The notes under the pieces were generated by a model. The model had not been told where the DNA came from. It saw nothing but the letters and a program-made list of their open reading frames with translations, and did not search any database. This document shows positions 7,023 through 15,631 of a stretch of 64,000 nucleotides of DNA, piece by piece. Origin of the DNA: Chloroflexota bacterium (lineage in GTDB: Bacteria > Chloroflexota > Anaerolineae > Anaerolineales > VGOW01); NCBI GenBank assembly GCA_016875735.1, contig VGOW01000009.1, positions 1 through 64,000 of the forward strand. The letters run 5' to 3'. Positions within the stretch are counted from its first letter, which is position 1; every line of letters starts with the position of its first letter. A program made the position numbers and the translations under genes.

Positions 7023-7778
7023 ATGTCTATCATCATTGCGCCGCAAAACCTGCCGCCCACCAAACTCGGCGATGTCATAAAGCATCTTGAGCCGCGCCCG
7101 GCATCCGCCGCGCTGGCCGATATTATTCTCGGCGGGCAAGATGGATTGGTGAACACACTGGGGGTGATTTTGGGAGTGGCGGCGGCCTCATCGGATCCGC
7201 GCATCATCATCGCCGGGGGGTTGGCCGCCACCTTCGCCGAATCCATTTCAATGGGCGCGGTGGCCTACACCTCCACGTTGGCCGAACACGATCACTATCG
7301 CTCGGAGTTGGAGCGCGAGCGGCGCGAGATTCGTGATATGCCGCAAGCCGAAGAGCAGGAAGTGCGCGGCGTGTTTTCGGCGTGGGGGTTCGAGGGCGAT
7401 TTGCTGGAGCGCTCGGTGGCGCAGGTAATCAAAAGCGAAGAGGCGTGGGTGGATGTGATGATGCGCAACGAGTTGAAACTCGCGCCCATCGAGGACAGCA
7501 ACGCTCTGCGCGCCGCCATCGTCGTCGGCTTCTCGGCCATCGTCGGCTCATTCATCCCCCTCGTGCCGTTCCTCTTCCTTCAACAGCAGCTCGGCATTGC
7601 CACTGTCACGTCGTTGACTGTTTCGGCGTTGGCGCTGTTCGGGGTGGGCGCCTACAAAGCCCGCATCACCGTGGGCCGCCCGATGAAGAGCGGTCTGCAA
7701 ATGGCCGTCATCGGCATCGTATCGGCGTTGGCCGGGTATGCCATCGGCGCGTTGTTCGGCGCACCGTCGGGAGGGTAG
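7023..7778 (+). CDS. VIT1/CCC1-family transporter
   Basis: A 251-residue membrane protein of the vacuolar iron transporter family. LADIILGGQDGLVNTLGVILGVAAA is the conserved first membrane segment, and the cytoplasmic metal-binding region with many Glu residues (ERERREIRDMPQAEEQEVRGVF) follows. Three further hydrophobic segments lie in the last third. Family members move Fe(II) or Mn(II) out of the cytosol. It sits beside the minus-strand metal operon, which agrees with a role in metal homeostasis. No strong ribosome-binding site was seen before the ATG. Confidence 0.87.
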   Translation: MSIIIAPQNLPPTKLGDVIKHLEPRPASAALADIILGGQDGLVNTLGVILGVAAASSDPRIIIAGGLAATFAESISMGAVAYTSTLAEHDHYRSELERERREIRDMPQAEEQEVRGVFSAWGFEGDLLERSVAQVIKSEEAWVDVMMRNELKLAPIEDSNALRAAIVVGFSAIVGSFIPLVPFLFLQQQLGIATVTSLTVSALALFGVGAYKARITVGRPMKSGLQMAVIGIVSALAGYAIGALFGAPSGG

Positions 7779-7805
7779 CGTTCGAAGTCTGTCGAGAATC
7801 TCTTT

Positions 7806-7873
7806 ATCACGAAGGCCGCCAAGAAACACAAAGTTTTCAAGACGCTCTTCGTGTTCCTTCGTGTGTTTCGTGG
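7806..7873. repeat. Imperfect palindrome, cacgaagg type
   Basis: The arms atcacgaaggccgccaagaa and cttcgtgttccttcgtgtgt are roughly complementary. It occupies the space between the convergent VIT and P-type ATPase genes. Relatives are at 39536-39605 and 52436-52500. Confidence 0.6.
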
Positions 7874-7900
7874 ACGGACTCTCGTTTCCGCAAGAGTCCT

Positions 7901-9880
7901 TTATCCTTTCAGCAGTCGCAGTCCGTTCGCCACCACAATCAGCGTGCTTCCTTCGTGCCCCACCACGCCCAGCGGCAGGGGCAGTGAGAAGCCAAACGCG
8001 CCCAGCACCAGCACCACGATCACCGAAAGCGAGAAGGCGATGTTCTGCCACACCACTCGCCGCGCGCGCCGACTCAGATTGACGGCATAGGGAATGTTGG
8101 CGAGCGAGTCGCCCATGAGCACCACGTCGGCGGTTTCCAGCGCCACATCGGCGCCCGCCGCGCCCATGGCCACCCCTACCATTGCCGTCGCCAGCGCGGG
8201 CGCGTCGTTCACCCCGTCGCCCACCATCGCCACCGGGCCGTATTTCGTTTCCAGCCTCTTCAGCAATTCAACTTTCTGCTCCGGCAGCAAGTCGGCGTGA
8301 AACTCGTCCACGCCCGTTTGCTCGGCGATGGAATGCGCCACCTTTGCGTTGTCGCCGGTGAGCATCACCACGCGCTCGATGCCCAATCGTTTGAGCTCGG
8401 CCACCGTGTGCTTCGCGTCGGCGCGCACCGAGTCAGCGACGGCCACACATCCGAGCCAGCCGCCCTCATCCTCGTGCACGCCTTCGTCGCCATCGCGTTC
8501 GATCTCGCGATGCAAAATCAAAACCGTCTTGCCTTCGGATTCCCATTCCTCTTTGACCGCCATCACATCCGGCGGAATCACTTCGCCATGCTCCTCGAAC
8601 ATTCGATAACCGCCGATCCAAACCAAAAAGCCATCGGCTTCGGCGTGCACACCGCGCCCCGGCAGAGCCACAAAGTGAGTCATCTCCGGCAGAATCAAGC
8701 CGCGCTCTTTGGCTTCGGCCAGCACCGCTTTGGCAATGGGATGTTCGGATCGGCTCTCCAGCGCGGCGGCTAACGCGATCAAATCGTTCTCGGCGAAATC
8801 GGGCGGGCAATTCGCGCGCGACACGTACACGTTGGTGAGGCGGAGTCGCCCCTGGGTGAGCGTCCCCGTTTTGTCGAAGGCCACCACTTTCACATCGGCC
8901 ATGTTTTCCAAATGCGCGCCGCCTTTGAACAGCACGCCACGCCGCGCGCCGTTGGCAATCGCCGACAGGATCGAGGCCGGGGTGGAGATGACCAGCGCGC
9001 ACGGCGAGGCGACCACCAACACGATCATCGCCCGATAAAAAGTCGGTTGAAAGGCCTGCCCAAAGACAAGCCACGGAACGAGGATGAGCAGCGCGGCAGT
9101 GATCATCACTCCGACGGCGTACCGCGACTCGAACTCGTCGAGAAAGCGTTGGGTGCGCGCGCGCTGATGTTGGGCCGTCTCCACCAAATGAATGATGCGC
9201 GCCAGCGTGGTATCGGCGGCCAGTTTTTCCACCGCTACTTCCAGTGAGCCGCCGCCGTTGATCGTCCCGGCGAACACCGCCTCGCCGATTCCTTTTTCGA
9301 CCGGAACTGACTCGCCGGTGATGGAGGCCTGATCGAGTGTGGAGCGTCCGGCCACGATCCTGCCATCCACTGCCACGCTCTCGCCCGGGCGGATGATCAC
9401 GTGGTCGCCGACTCGCAAATCGCTGACGGACACTTTGATTTCCCTGCCGTCGCGCACAACAGTCGCTTCGTTGGGGCGCAGTTTGAGCAGAGCCTTGATC
9501 GCGTTGCGCGAGCGTTCCATCGCAAAATCTTGCAGGGTGTTCGAGAGCGAAAAGAGAAAGAGCAGAGTCGCGCCCTCGTGCCACTGATCGATGAGCGCCG
9601 CGCCCAATGCCGAAACGATCATCAACAAATCGACGTTGAACTTGCCTTCGCGCAAATCGCCGAAGGCTTTTTGCGCGCCGAACCACCCGCCGCACACATA
9701 CGAAAGAACGTTGAGGATGAGTATGAGGCCGGGATCGGCGCGCAGAGTTTCGGTAGCGAGGCTGGCGGCGATGAACACCGCCGTCAGCGCAGTGAGCGCC
9801 ACTTCAACTTTGCGCCGATCGATTTGGCTGAACAGTTGCGAGAAATTGAGGGGACGAACTGAAGGTTGTGTGGAATCCAT
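7901..9880 (-). CDS. P1B-4-type metal-transporting ATPase (Co/Fe exporter)
   Basis: A 659-residue heavy-metal P-type ATPase lacking an N-terminal metal-binding domain. The TM4 motif is SPC (residues 292-294, in VVASPCALVIS), the phosphorylation site is DKTGTLT (Asp336), and there are SEHP and GDGVNDAPALA motifs. HEGST near residue 642 in the last helices is the P1B-4 signature. Known P1B-4 pumps (CtpD, CoaT, PfeT) export Co(II) or Fe(II). The start was set at Met 9880, with TATAAT 7 nt upstream, which predicts a nearly leaderless message. It is the last gene of the DtxR-mco-zip-mntH operon, though it may also have its own promoter. Confidence 0.92.
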   Translation of the reverse strand: MDSTQPSVRPLNFSQLFSQIDRRKVEVALTALTAVFIAASLATETLRADPGLILILNVLSYVCGGWFGAQKAFGDLREGKFNVDLLMIVSALGAALIDQWHEGATLLFLFSLSNTLQDFAMERSRNAIKALLKLRPNEATVVRDGREIKVSVSDLRVGDHVIIRPGESVAVDGRIVAGRSTLDQASITGESVPVEKGIGEAVFAGTINGGGSLEVAVEKLAADTTLARIIHLVETAQHQRARTQRFLDEFESRYAVGVMITAALLILVPWLVFGQAFQPTFYRAMIVLVVASPCALVISTPASILSAIANGARRGVLFKGGAHLENMADVKVVAFDKTGTLTQGRLRLTNVYVSRANCPPDFAENDLIALAAALESRSEHPIAKAVLAEAKERGLILPEMTHFVALPGRGVHAEADGFLVWIGGYRMFEEHGEVIPPDVMAVKEEWESEGKTVLILHREIERDGDEGVHEDEGGWLGCVAVADSVRADAKHTVAELKRLGIERVVMLTGDNAKVAHSIAEQTGVDEFHADLLPEQKVELLKRLETKYGPVAMVGDGVNDAPALATAMVGVAMGAAGADVALETADVVLMGDSLANIPYAVNLSRRARRVVWQNIAFSLSVIVVLVLGAFGFSLPLPLGVVGHEGSTLIVVANGLRLLKG

Positions 9881-9887
9881 GCCTGCA

Positions 9888-9893
9888 ATTATA
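9888..9893 (-). promoter_or_regulatory. TATAAT -10 element, leaderless start of the P1B-4 ATPase gene
   Basis: TATAAT reads on the minus strand with only 7 nt before the ATG at 9880, so the message would begin at or next to the start codon. No good -35 is present. Confidence 0.5.
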
Positions 9894-9959
9894 GACTGGG
9901 GGGCGGAAGCGTGACATGCCGTCGGCCATGCCCTCCGCAGAAATTGGATCAGCAACGCC

Positions 9960-11240
9960 TCACCCAACCAACGTTTGCCAAACCAGCAACACGTTCAAGG
10001 CAATGATCAGCCCGGCGGAGATGAAAGCGAGGGCGGTAGTGAGCCGTTTATTGGCGAACTCGCCCATGAGCGATTTGTTGCGGGTGAAGAGGATGAGCGG
10101 GATCATCGCCAGCGGCAATTGAAAACTGAGGCTCACTTGGCTCAGAATGAGAATGCGCAACGGATCGAGTCCGAGTCCGATGACGATGAGCGCCGGGAGG
10201 ATGGTGACGGCGCGGCGCAGCCACACGTTGACCCGAGCGCGCAAGAATCCATCCATGATCACCTGCCCGGCCATGGTGGCCGTGGTGGACGACGACAGCC
10301 CCGAAGCGAGCAGAGCAATAGCGAATGCGCCCGCCGAGAGCGGACCGAGAAGCGGTTGCAGGGTGCGGTGCGCGTCTTCGATGGAGATCACCTGCAAGCC
10401 GTTGGTATGAAACACTGCCGCCGACATGATCATGATGGCCGAGTTGACCAGCCACGCGCCGTTGAGGGCGATGATCGAATCCAGTTTGGCGAGGGTGAGC
10501 GCGCGCCGGTTGGCGGCGAGGTCGTCGCCCCGCCGCGATTGAATGAGCGCCGAATGCAGATACAAGTTGTGCGGCATCACCGTTGCGCCGATGATGCCCA
10601 CCGCCACAAGCACACTGCCGCCCGGCAACTGCGGCGCGACGGTGTGAAAGGCCAACTGCCCCCAATCGGGCCGGGCGAGGAAGATTTCGACGAGGTAGGC
10701 AACGCCGATGATCGCCACCATGCTGATGATGGTCAGTTCGACGTAGCGGAAGTTGTGCTCTTCGAGCATGAGGATGAGGCCGACAATGACGCCGGTGATC
10801 AACGCTCCGACAAACAACGGAATGCCGAAGAGGAGATGAAAGGCTACCGCCCCGCCCAACACTTCGGCGAGATCGGTGGCGATGGCGGCCAGCTCGGCGG
10901 TGCCCCACAGGAAGATGGCGACGGGTTTGGAATACTGTTCGCGGCACAGTTCGGGCAGAGTCTTGCCGGTAGCCAATCCGAGTTTGGCCGACAGAGTCTG
11001 CATGAGTATCGCCATGAGGTTGCTGGCGAGGATCACCCACAGCAGGGTGTAGCCGAAACGAGATCCGCCTTCGATGTCGGTGGCCCAGTTGCCCGGATCC
11101 ATGTAACCGACACTGACGAGAAAAGCGGGGCCAAGAAAAGTGACGATGCGTTTGAGGGTGAAGCGCAACCCGTTCTTTTTGACCGAGTCTTGAAAAAGTT
11201 TGAGGGCAGGGATGCGCGACAGCGCAGTGGATTGAATCAT
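9960..11240 (-). CDS. mntH: NRAMP-family Mn/Fe transporter
   Basis: A 426-residue, 11-helix NRAMP protein importing Mn(II) or Fe(II) with protons. The metal-binding DPGN is in VSVGYMDPGNWATDIEGG (TM1) and MPHN in GATVMPHNLYLHS (TM6). GTAELAAIATDLAEVLGG is the usual TM3. GGGAGG precedes the ATG by a few bases. The gap to the ZIP gene upstream is 12 bp, so they are co-transcribed. Pairing with a DtxR-type regulator at the operon head fits manganese or iron regulation. Confidence 0.95.
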   Translation of the reverse strand: MIQSTALSRIPALKLFQDSVKKNGLRFTLKRIVTFLGPAFLVSVGYMDPGNWATDIEGGSRFGYTLLWVILASNLMAILMQTLSAKLGLATGKTLPELCREQYSKPVAIFLWGTAELAAIATDLAEVLGGAVAFHLLFGIPLFVGALITGVIVGLILMLEEHNFRYVELTIISMVAIIGVAYLVEIFLARPDWGQLAFHTVAPQLPGGSVLVAVGIIGATVMPHNLYLHSALIQSRRGDDLAANRRALTLAKLDSIIALNGAWLVNSAIMIMSAAVFHTNGLQVISIEDAHRTLQPLLGPLSAGAFAIALLASGLSSSTTATMAGQVIMDGFLRARVNVWLRRAVTILPALIVIGLGLDPLRILILSQVSLSFQLPLAMIPLILFTRNKSLMGEFANKRLTTALAFISAGLIIALNVLLVWQTLVG

Positions 11241-11252
11241 GGTAGCCTCCCT

Positions 11253-12470
11253 TTAGAATTTCACAAAGTAGGCAGTGAAGTACATCACCGCAAGGCCGAG
11301 CGCCAGCCCGGCCACATTGAGCCAGTTGGCCGCCGACTCGCCGCGCCGCTCCGCATCGCGGAGGAGCAGGCGGCCCACTTCCACGATCACTTGCCAGATC
11401 GCGCCCGCGCCCACGCCGAGAAAGATTGTCGCCAACAATGGTGAATAGGCGAAGCCGCCCACCCACGCGCCGACGACGGCGGGGAGGCCGGCCAGCGCGG
11501 CGAGGGCGATGAACGATTTGATTGAAGGGCGATCTTTCGTCACTGGTGCGGCGATGCCAATACCTTCGGTGACGTTGTGCAGGGTGAAGCCGATGACGAG
11601 GAACGAGCCGAGCGCCGCTTCGCCGAGCGCAAAGGCCGCGCCCACCACCAGCCCTTCACCAAAGTTGTGCAGGCCGATGCTCAGGGCAATCAGCGCGGCG
11701 ATCCGCATGCGCCCGCCACTGCTGTCGCGCTCGGCTTCGGGCTGTTTGCCGCTCACTGCCGTAATCCCCAACCAAGCGATCAGCGCGGCGAACACGGCCA
11801 CCGGCAGGCCCTGAAATACTCCGGCCACATCGCCCGCAACTTCAACGGCCTCGAGCGCGGTGTCGATGAGCAAAAAGATGAGCAGGCCGACGGTGAGGGC
11901 GAGAACAAAGTTCAAACCTTTGCGCCCCATGCGGCGCATGGCCGGGAACCATAAGAGTCCGAGCCCCACCGGAATAATGCCGATATAGATTCCGAGCAGG
12001 CCGTAGGCAAGGAACTGAGTCGCGTCGGGGCGCGGAGTCTCGGCGGCGACGGCGACTTCGCCGATGAACGTCGCGCCGGTTTCGGTGATCACCGTGATAA
12101 CGTGAGGCTCGCTTTCCACCCAGTTGTAGGGGATGGTGATCGTCGCCCGGCCAAATCGGGGCAGTGCGCCGGAGGGCGAAATGAGGTGCTGCCAAAAGGC
12201 ATCGTCCACCATCACTTGCGAAACGGCAACGGGCTCGGGGCCGCTGTTGAACACGGTGACGACGAATTGGCCGGGGCGCAGTTCGATTCGTTCGAGCGCC
12301 AGCGACTCGATGGGCGGAAGCTCGCCGCTGAAAACGGCCAGCGGATTGGTGTTGAAGAAGACGGCGATGAGCGCGGCCAGCAAAACGAACGGGAGCAGAG
12401 CCGACACCCACACGGGCAAACCGAATCGGGATTCAGTTGAAGGCGAGATATTGGATCGCGTGGTGTCCAT
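11253..12470 (-). CDS. ZIP-family metal transporter with extracytoplasmic domain
   Basis: A 405-residue protein. After one membrane segment (about residues 17-38) comes a roughly 100-residue beta-rich region (PPIESLALERIELRPGQFVV... to EVAVAAE) that resembles an Ig/CARDB-like domain and should lie outside the membrane. The ZIP core follows, with the diagnostic metal-site helices GLHNFGEGLVVG and TLHNVTEGIGIAAP. ATG 12470 was chosen because GGAG lies 6 nt upstream. It starts 2 bp after the oxidase stop codon. Zn, Mn and Fe are all possible substrates. Confidence 0.87.
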   Translation of the reverse strand: MDTTRSNISPSTESRFGLPVWVSALLPFVLLAALIAVFFNTNPLAVFSGELPPIESLALERIELRPGQFVVTVFNSGPEPVAVSQVMVDDAFWQHLISPSGALPRFGRATITIPYNWVESEPHVITVITETGATFIGEVAVAAETPRPDATQFLAYGLLGIYIGIIPVGLGLLWFPAMRRMGRKGLNFVLALTVGLLIFLLIDTALEAVEVAGDVAGVFQGLPVAVFAALIAWLGITAVSGKQPEAERDSSGGRMRIAALIALSIGLHNFGEGLVVGAAFALGEAALGSFLVIGFTLHNVTEGIGIAAPVTKDRPSIKSFIALAALAGLPAVVGAWVGGFAYSPLLATIFLGVGAGAIWQVIVEVGRLLLRDAERRGESAANWLNVAGLALGLAVMYFTAYFVKF

Positions 12471-12472
12471 GA

Positions 12473-13516
12473 TCACTCCGTCGCGTGGAACATCCCCAGC
12501 CATCCCAGTTCGGCCAATTCGCTTTGATGGGCATGAAACATGTAGCGGCCCGGATACTCCACTGTGAATTCGAGAATGTGCCGCTCGCCCTGCCCCATCG
12601 TTACCATATCAGTGTGCTCATAGTGGTCGAGCCGGGTGCCGGTGCGATAGAGGCGATACATGGCAGAATGAAGATGAAACGAGTTCACCGGATCGAACTC
12701 GGTGATGTTGACGAGATAAATACGGATGAGTTCGCCGACTTTGATCGGGATGGGGTGCTTGGCGTAGTGAAAGGCTACCGTGTTCACCGCGTAGATTTCA
12801 TTTTCGCCGTCGAAATTGGTGTCGAAAGCGTTCATCATCATCACCATTTCGCGCGCGGGGGCGCGGCCGCCCGGCGGGTCGATGATGAACGTGCCGTACA
12901 GGCCCTTGTGAATGTGCCGCTTGAGCGGCGGCACGTGGCAGTGATAAAGATGCAGGCCGAACGGCTTGGCCTCGAACTCGTAGGTGAAGCGCTCGCCGCG
13001 ATTGAGCACCGGCGTAAGCCCGTCCATGCTCGGCGGGTGAATGCCGTGAAAGTGAATGGTGTGCGGATGCGCTCCGGCGTTGAGAAAGTTGAAGCGGAGC
13101 CGGTCGCCTTCGGCGCAGCGGAACGTGGGGCCGGGCACGTGCGCGCCGCTCTGTTCCGTCCCATACACCCACGCCGGAAAGTACACGCCCGGCGCAACTT
13201 CGATCTCTTTGTCGGCGGCGAAGATGTCCCACTCGCGCAATGTTTGCCCGCCGGGCAGTGTGCTCACCCGGCCGTAATCGAACGCGGCGAGATACTTCAG
13301 CGGATCGAACGCGCCGGGACTCGTCAAGTCTACATCACCGACGGTGAGATTGCCGCCGTGCGCCTCGTGATCGATCACACCCGCGTCCGGCGGGGGCGGC
13401 GACTCCGTTGCCGAAGCATGTGGCTGCGCGAGCGCGGCGACTCCGGCGGCGCCCAACGTGCCGAGCGCGCCGAGTTTGAGGAACTTGCGCCGAGAGAGCG
13501 AGGTGAGTTCAGTCAT
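12473..13516 (-). CDS. Two-domain multicopper oxidase, Tat-exported
   Basis: A 347-residue protein with a twin-arginine signal (SRRKFLKLGALGTLGAAGVAALA). Domain 1 carries HTIHFHG and LYHCHVPPLKRHIHKGLYG, so the type 1 copper Cys and His lie in the first domain; the axial position looks like Leu. Domain 2 has NSFHLHSA and MFHAHQSE, with Ala where three-domain enzymes have Cys. This matches type-B two-domain oxidases or nitrite-reductase-like folds. It is placed between a DtxR regulator and metal transporters, suggesting periplasmic or surface oxidation of Fe(II) or Mn(II). The substrate is inference. Confidence 0.87.
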   Translation of the reverse strand: MTELTSLSRRKFLKLGALGTLGAAGVAALAQPHASATESPPPPDAGVIDHEAHGGNLTVGDVDLTSPGAFDPLKYLAAFDYGRVSTLPGGQTLREWDIFAADKEIEVAPGVYFPAWVYGTEQSGAHVPGPTFRCAEGDRLRFNFLNAGAHPHTIHFHGIHPPSMDGLTPVLNRGERFTYEFEAKPFGLHLYHCHVPPLKRHIHKGLYGTFIIDPPGGRAPAREMVMMMNAFDTNFDGENEIYAVNTVAFHYAKHPIPIKVGELIRIYLVNITEFDPVNSFHLHSAMYRLYRTGTRLDHYEHTDMVTMGQGERHILEFTVEYPGRYMFHAHQSELAELGWLGMFHATE

Positions 13517-13525
13517 GATTCTTTC

Positions 13526-14206
13526 CTATGGTTTCAGTTCGACATATATGCTGTCGGTGACTTGCTTGCCGAGAGCATGCGCGGGCGAATCGGATTGGGG
13601 GCCGACTCTGACGTGGAGCGGGCCATTGAATGGGGCTTTGTCGGCGACGACGATCACCGCGTCGGGCACGATGCCGATTCCGGCCAAGTAACGGAGCAAC
13701 GCTGAGTCGTCGTCGCGCACGCGGGCCACGCGGGCTTGCTGTCCGGCAGTGAGCCCGCTCAATGGTTGGCCGCACGGATCGGCGATGGTGCCTTCTTTGG
13801 TGGGAATCGGATCCCCGTGCGGATCGCGCTCCGGGTTGCCGAGAATGGTGGCGATGCGATCCTCGAAGTCTTCCGAGATGACATGCTCAAGTTTTTCGGC
13901 TTCGGCGTCCACTTCATCCCACGAGTAACCCAAAGCCTGATGCAAATACAGTTCGAGCAGGCGATGATGGCGGATGACTTCGAGCGCAATTTTGCGCCCG
14001 GCGGAGGTGAGGGTGACGCCGCGATGCTTTTCGTAATCCACGAAGCGCGGGCGGTCTTCGGCCAGTTTTTTGATCATGCCGGTGACGGAGGCCGGGGCAA
14101 CGCCCAATTTTTCGGCCAGCGCATTGGTGGACACTTTGCCAGTGTCCTCCTGCAATTCATAAATGGCCTTGAGGTAGTCTTCGACGGCGTGGGAGATGGC
14201 TTCCAT
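13526..14206 (-). CDS. DtxR/MntR-family metalloregulator
   Basis: A 226-residue regulator. The N-terminal winged helix (EAISHAVEDYLKAIYELQEDTGKVSTNALAEKLGVAPASVTGMIKKL) is followed by the metal-binding dimerisation domain (HHRLLELYLHQALGYSWDEVDAEAEKLEHVIS) and a C-terminal FeoA/SH3-like domain (about residues 150-226), the IdeR/DtxR arrangement. The start at 14206 matches family N-termini; upstream in-frame codons overlap the promoter. It heads the metal operon and probably represses it in the metal-loaded form through the site at 14228-14243. The oxidase gene begins 9 bp after its stop. Confidence 0.92.
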   Translation of the reverse strand: MEAISHAVEDYLKAIYELQEDTGKVSTNALAEKLGVAPASVTGMIKKLAEDRPRFVDYEKHRGVTLTSAGRKIALEVIRHHRLLELYLHQALGYSWDEVDAEAEKLEHVISEDFEDRIATILGNPERDPHGDPIPTKEGTIADPCGQPLSGLTAGQQARVARVRDDDSALLRYLAGIGIVPDAVIVVADKAPFNGPLHVRVGPQSDSPAHALGKQVTDSIYVELKP

Positions 14207-14227
14207 TTTTGACTCTCGAAACAAACT

Positions 14228-14280
14228 TTTAGTCTGGCCTAAATTTATAGCATGGTAAATCAAAATTAGCCGCGTGTCAA
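14228..14280 (-). promoter_or_regulatory. Promoter and DtxR-type operator of the metal operon
   Basis: On the minus strand TTGACA (14275-14280) and TACCAT (14252-14257) are 17 bp apart. Directly downstream lies the palindrome TTTAG-N6-CTAAA (14228-14243), covering the expected start of transcription. Its half-sites resemble the TTAG/CTAA ends of DtxR-family operators. It lies 22 bp before the regulator's ATG. Confidence 0.65.
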
Positions 14281-14323
14281 CGGCCAATTTCCGACTGGAT
14301 TTGTAGAGTTTTTTGAGGGGCGA

Positions 14324-14752
14324 TCAGCGGGAGGCAATGGCTCGCCGCACAAAACTGCGCGCTGGCTCGAACGACATCATCCCCACCGCCTCTTCGGGCG
14401 CAGCCCACACTCTCTCGAACGCGAGTCTATCGTGGTCGGCGTCGTCGTATTCGCCCACCTGTCCGCGCTCATGATTCAGCAGCCGCAACAAATAATAATG
14501 CTCAGTGCGAATGTGCCACTCGCCTTTGAAGGGGAACTGGGCTTGCAGTGTGCCGAGATCGGCCAGCACTTCGAGACTCGTATAGCCCGTCTCTTCCATC
14601 GTCTCCCGCAGAGCCGCCGCCACCGCTGTCTCGCCCGGCTCGATATGCCCCTTCGGCAGCACAATCTCACCCGTTGCCCGCTTTCGCAGGAGTAATATCC
14701 GCTCATCGTCGAACACAATTCCCCCCGCCGACTCGTAACGCACAATTCTCAT
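14324..14752 (-). CDS. Nudix hydrolase
   Basis: A 142-residue Nudix protein. The catalytic box is complete: GHIEPGETAVAAALRETMEETGY. It hydrolyses a nucleoside-diphosphate-linked substrate, and the short form with VLPKGHIEPGE resembles Ap4A or dihydroneopterin-triphosphate hydrolases; the substrate cannot be told. The ATG at 14752 was preferred because AGGAG lies 7 nt upstream. It is divergent from the ABC transporter and not obviously part of an operon. Confidence 0.9.
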   Translation of the reverse strand: MRIVRYESAGGIVFDDERILLLRKRATGEIVLPKGHIEPGETAVAAALRETMEETGYTSLEVLADLGTLQAQFPFKGEWHIRTEHYYLLRLLNHERGQVGEYDDADHDRLAFERVWAAPEEAVGMMSFEPARSFVRRAIASR

Positions 14753-14767
14753 CAGCGCTCCTTTGGG

Positions 14768-14805
14768 AACCACAGATTTCACGGATTACACAGGGTCTTC
14801 CCTCA
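14768..14805. repeat. Repeat remnant, cacagatttcacggatt type
   Basis: A short cacagatttcacggattaca stretch is related to the palindromes at 3287-3345, 6906-6966 and 22131-22178. It lies between the divergent Nudix and ABC genes. Confidence 0.45.
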
Positions 14806-14931
14806 TCTCTGGAAACCCGATCAGTATCGCTTCACCCTCCGCGCTTTACGCTCCACGCCTCACGCCCAGTATAGCCCAACGGCAGTATAATGAAAGGCGG
14901 AACGCATTTCCATTCGGAAAGCAGAAAATCA

Positions 14932-15630
14932 ATGTCGCTCATTCAAGCTGAGCAGCTCACCAAAATATATGGCAACGGCGAAACTGCCATCACCGCGCTC
15001 GATCACGTGAACCTCAATGTGAACGCCGGAGAATTCGTGGCCGTGATGGGGCCGAGCGGCTGCGGCAAATCCACGCTGTTGCACATGCTCGGCGGGTTGG
15101 ATCGCCTCACCGATGGGAGCGTGCGCATCGACGGGCAACCGTTGGCGGCAATGTCCGATAACGCGGTCACACAATTGCGTCGGCGCAAAATCGGATTCGT
15201 GTTTCAGTTCTTCAATCTCATCCCCATTCTCTCGTCGGTCGAGAACGCCGCCTTGCCGCTCATGCTCGACGGCGCGGGCGCATCGAAGGCTAAACAAAAG
15301 GCGGCCGAGTGGCTCACCAAAGTGGGGTTGGGCGAGCGATTGGCGAGTCGGCCCCATCAACTCTCGGCCGGACAGCAACAGCGCGTGGCGATTGCGCGAG
15401 CGCTGATCACCGACCCGGTTCTCGTCCTCGCCGACGAGCCGACCGGCAACCTCGACACCAAATCGTCGGACGAGATCGCCAAACTATTACAGCAGGTTGC
15501 CAAAGAATGGGGCCGCGCTGTGGTGATGGTGACCCACGATCCGCACATCGCCGCTCATGCCGAACGGATCGTGATGATGAGAGACGGCAAGATCGTCGAA
15601 GACAAGCACAACTCAAAAAGCGAAGGGTGA
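14932..15630 (+). CDS. ABC transporter ATP-binding protein (LolD/MacB type)
   Basis: A 232-residue ATPase with Walker A GPSGCGKST (residues 40-48), signature LSAGQQQRVAIARAL, Walker B VLVLADEPTGNLD and an H-loop VMVTHD. The LDHVNLNVNAGEFVAVMGPSG opening is typical of the MacB/LolD/FtsE-like group acting with FtsX-fold permeases. Met 14932 was chosen over an ATG at 14890, because a TATAAT (14886-14891) overlaps that earlier codon and GGAAAG precedes the later one. The permease gene begins 1 bp after its stop, so they form one exporter. Confidence 0.93.
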   Translation: MSLIQAEQLTKIYGNGETAITALDHVNLNVNAGEFVAVMGPSGCGKSTLLHMLGGLDRLTDGSVRIDGQPLAAMSDNAVTQLRRRKIGFVFQFFNLIPILSSVENAALPLMLDGAGASKAKQKAAEWLTKVGLGERLASRPHQLSAGQQQRVAIARALITDPVLVLADEPTGNLDTKSSDEIAKLLQQVAKEWGRAVVMVTHDPHIAAHAERIVMMRDGKIVEDKHNSKSEG

Positions 15631-15631
15631 A

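Noticed and set aside
9881..9967. Longer P-type ATPase N-terminus
   Set aside because: It would overlap the mntH stop region and the TATAAT; the residues do not resemble a metal-binding domain.
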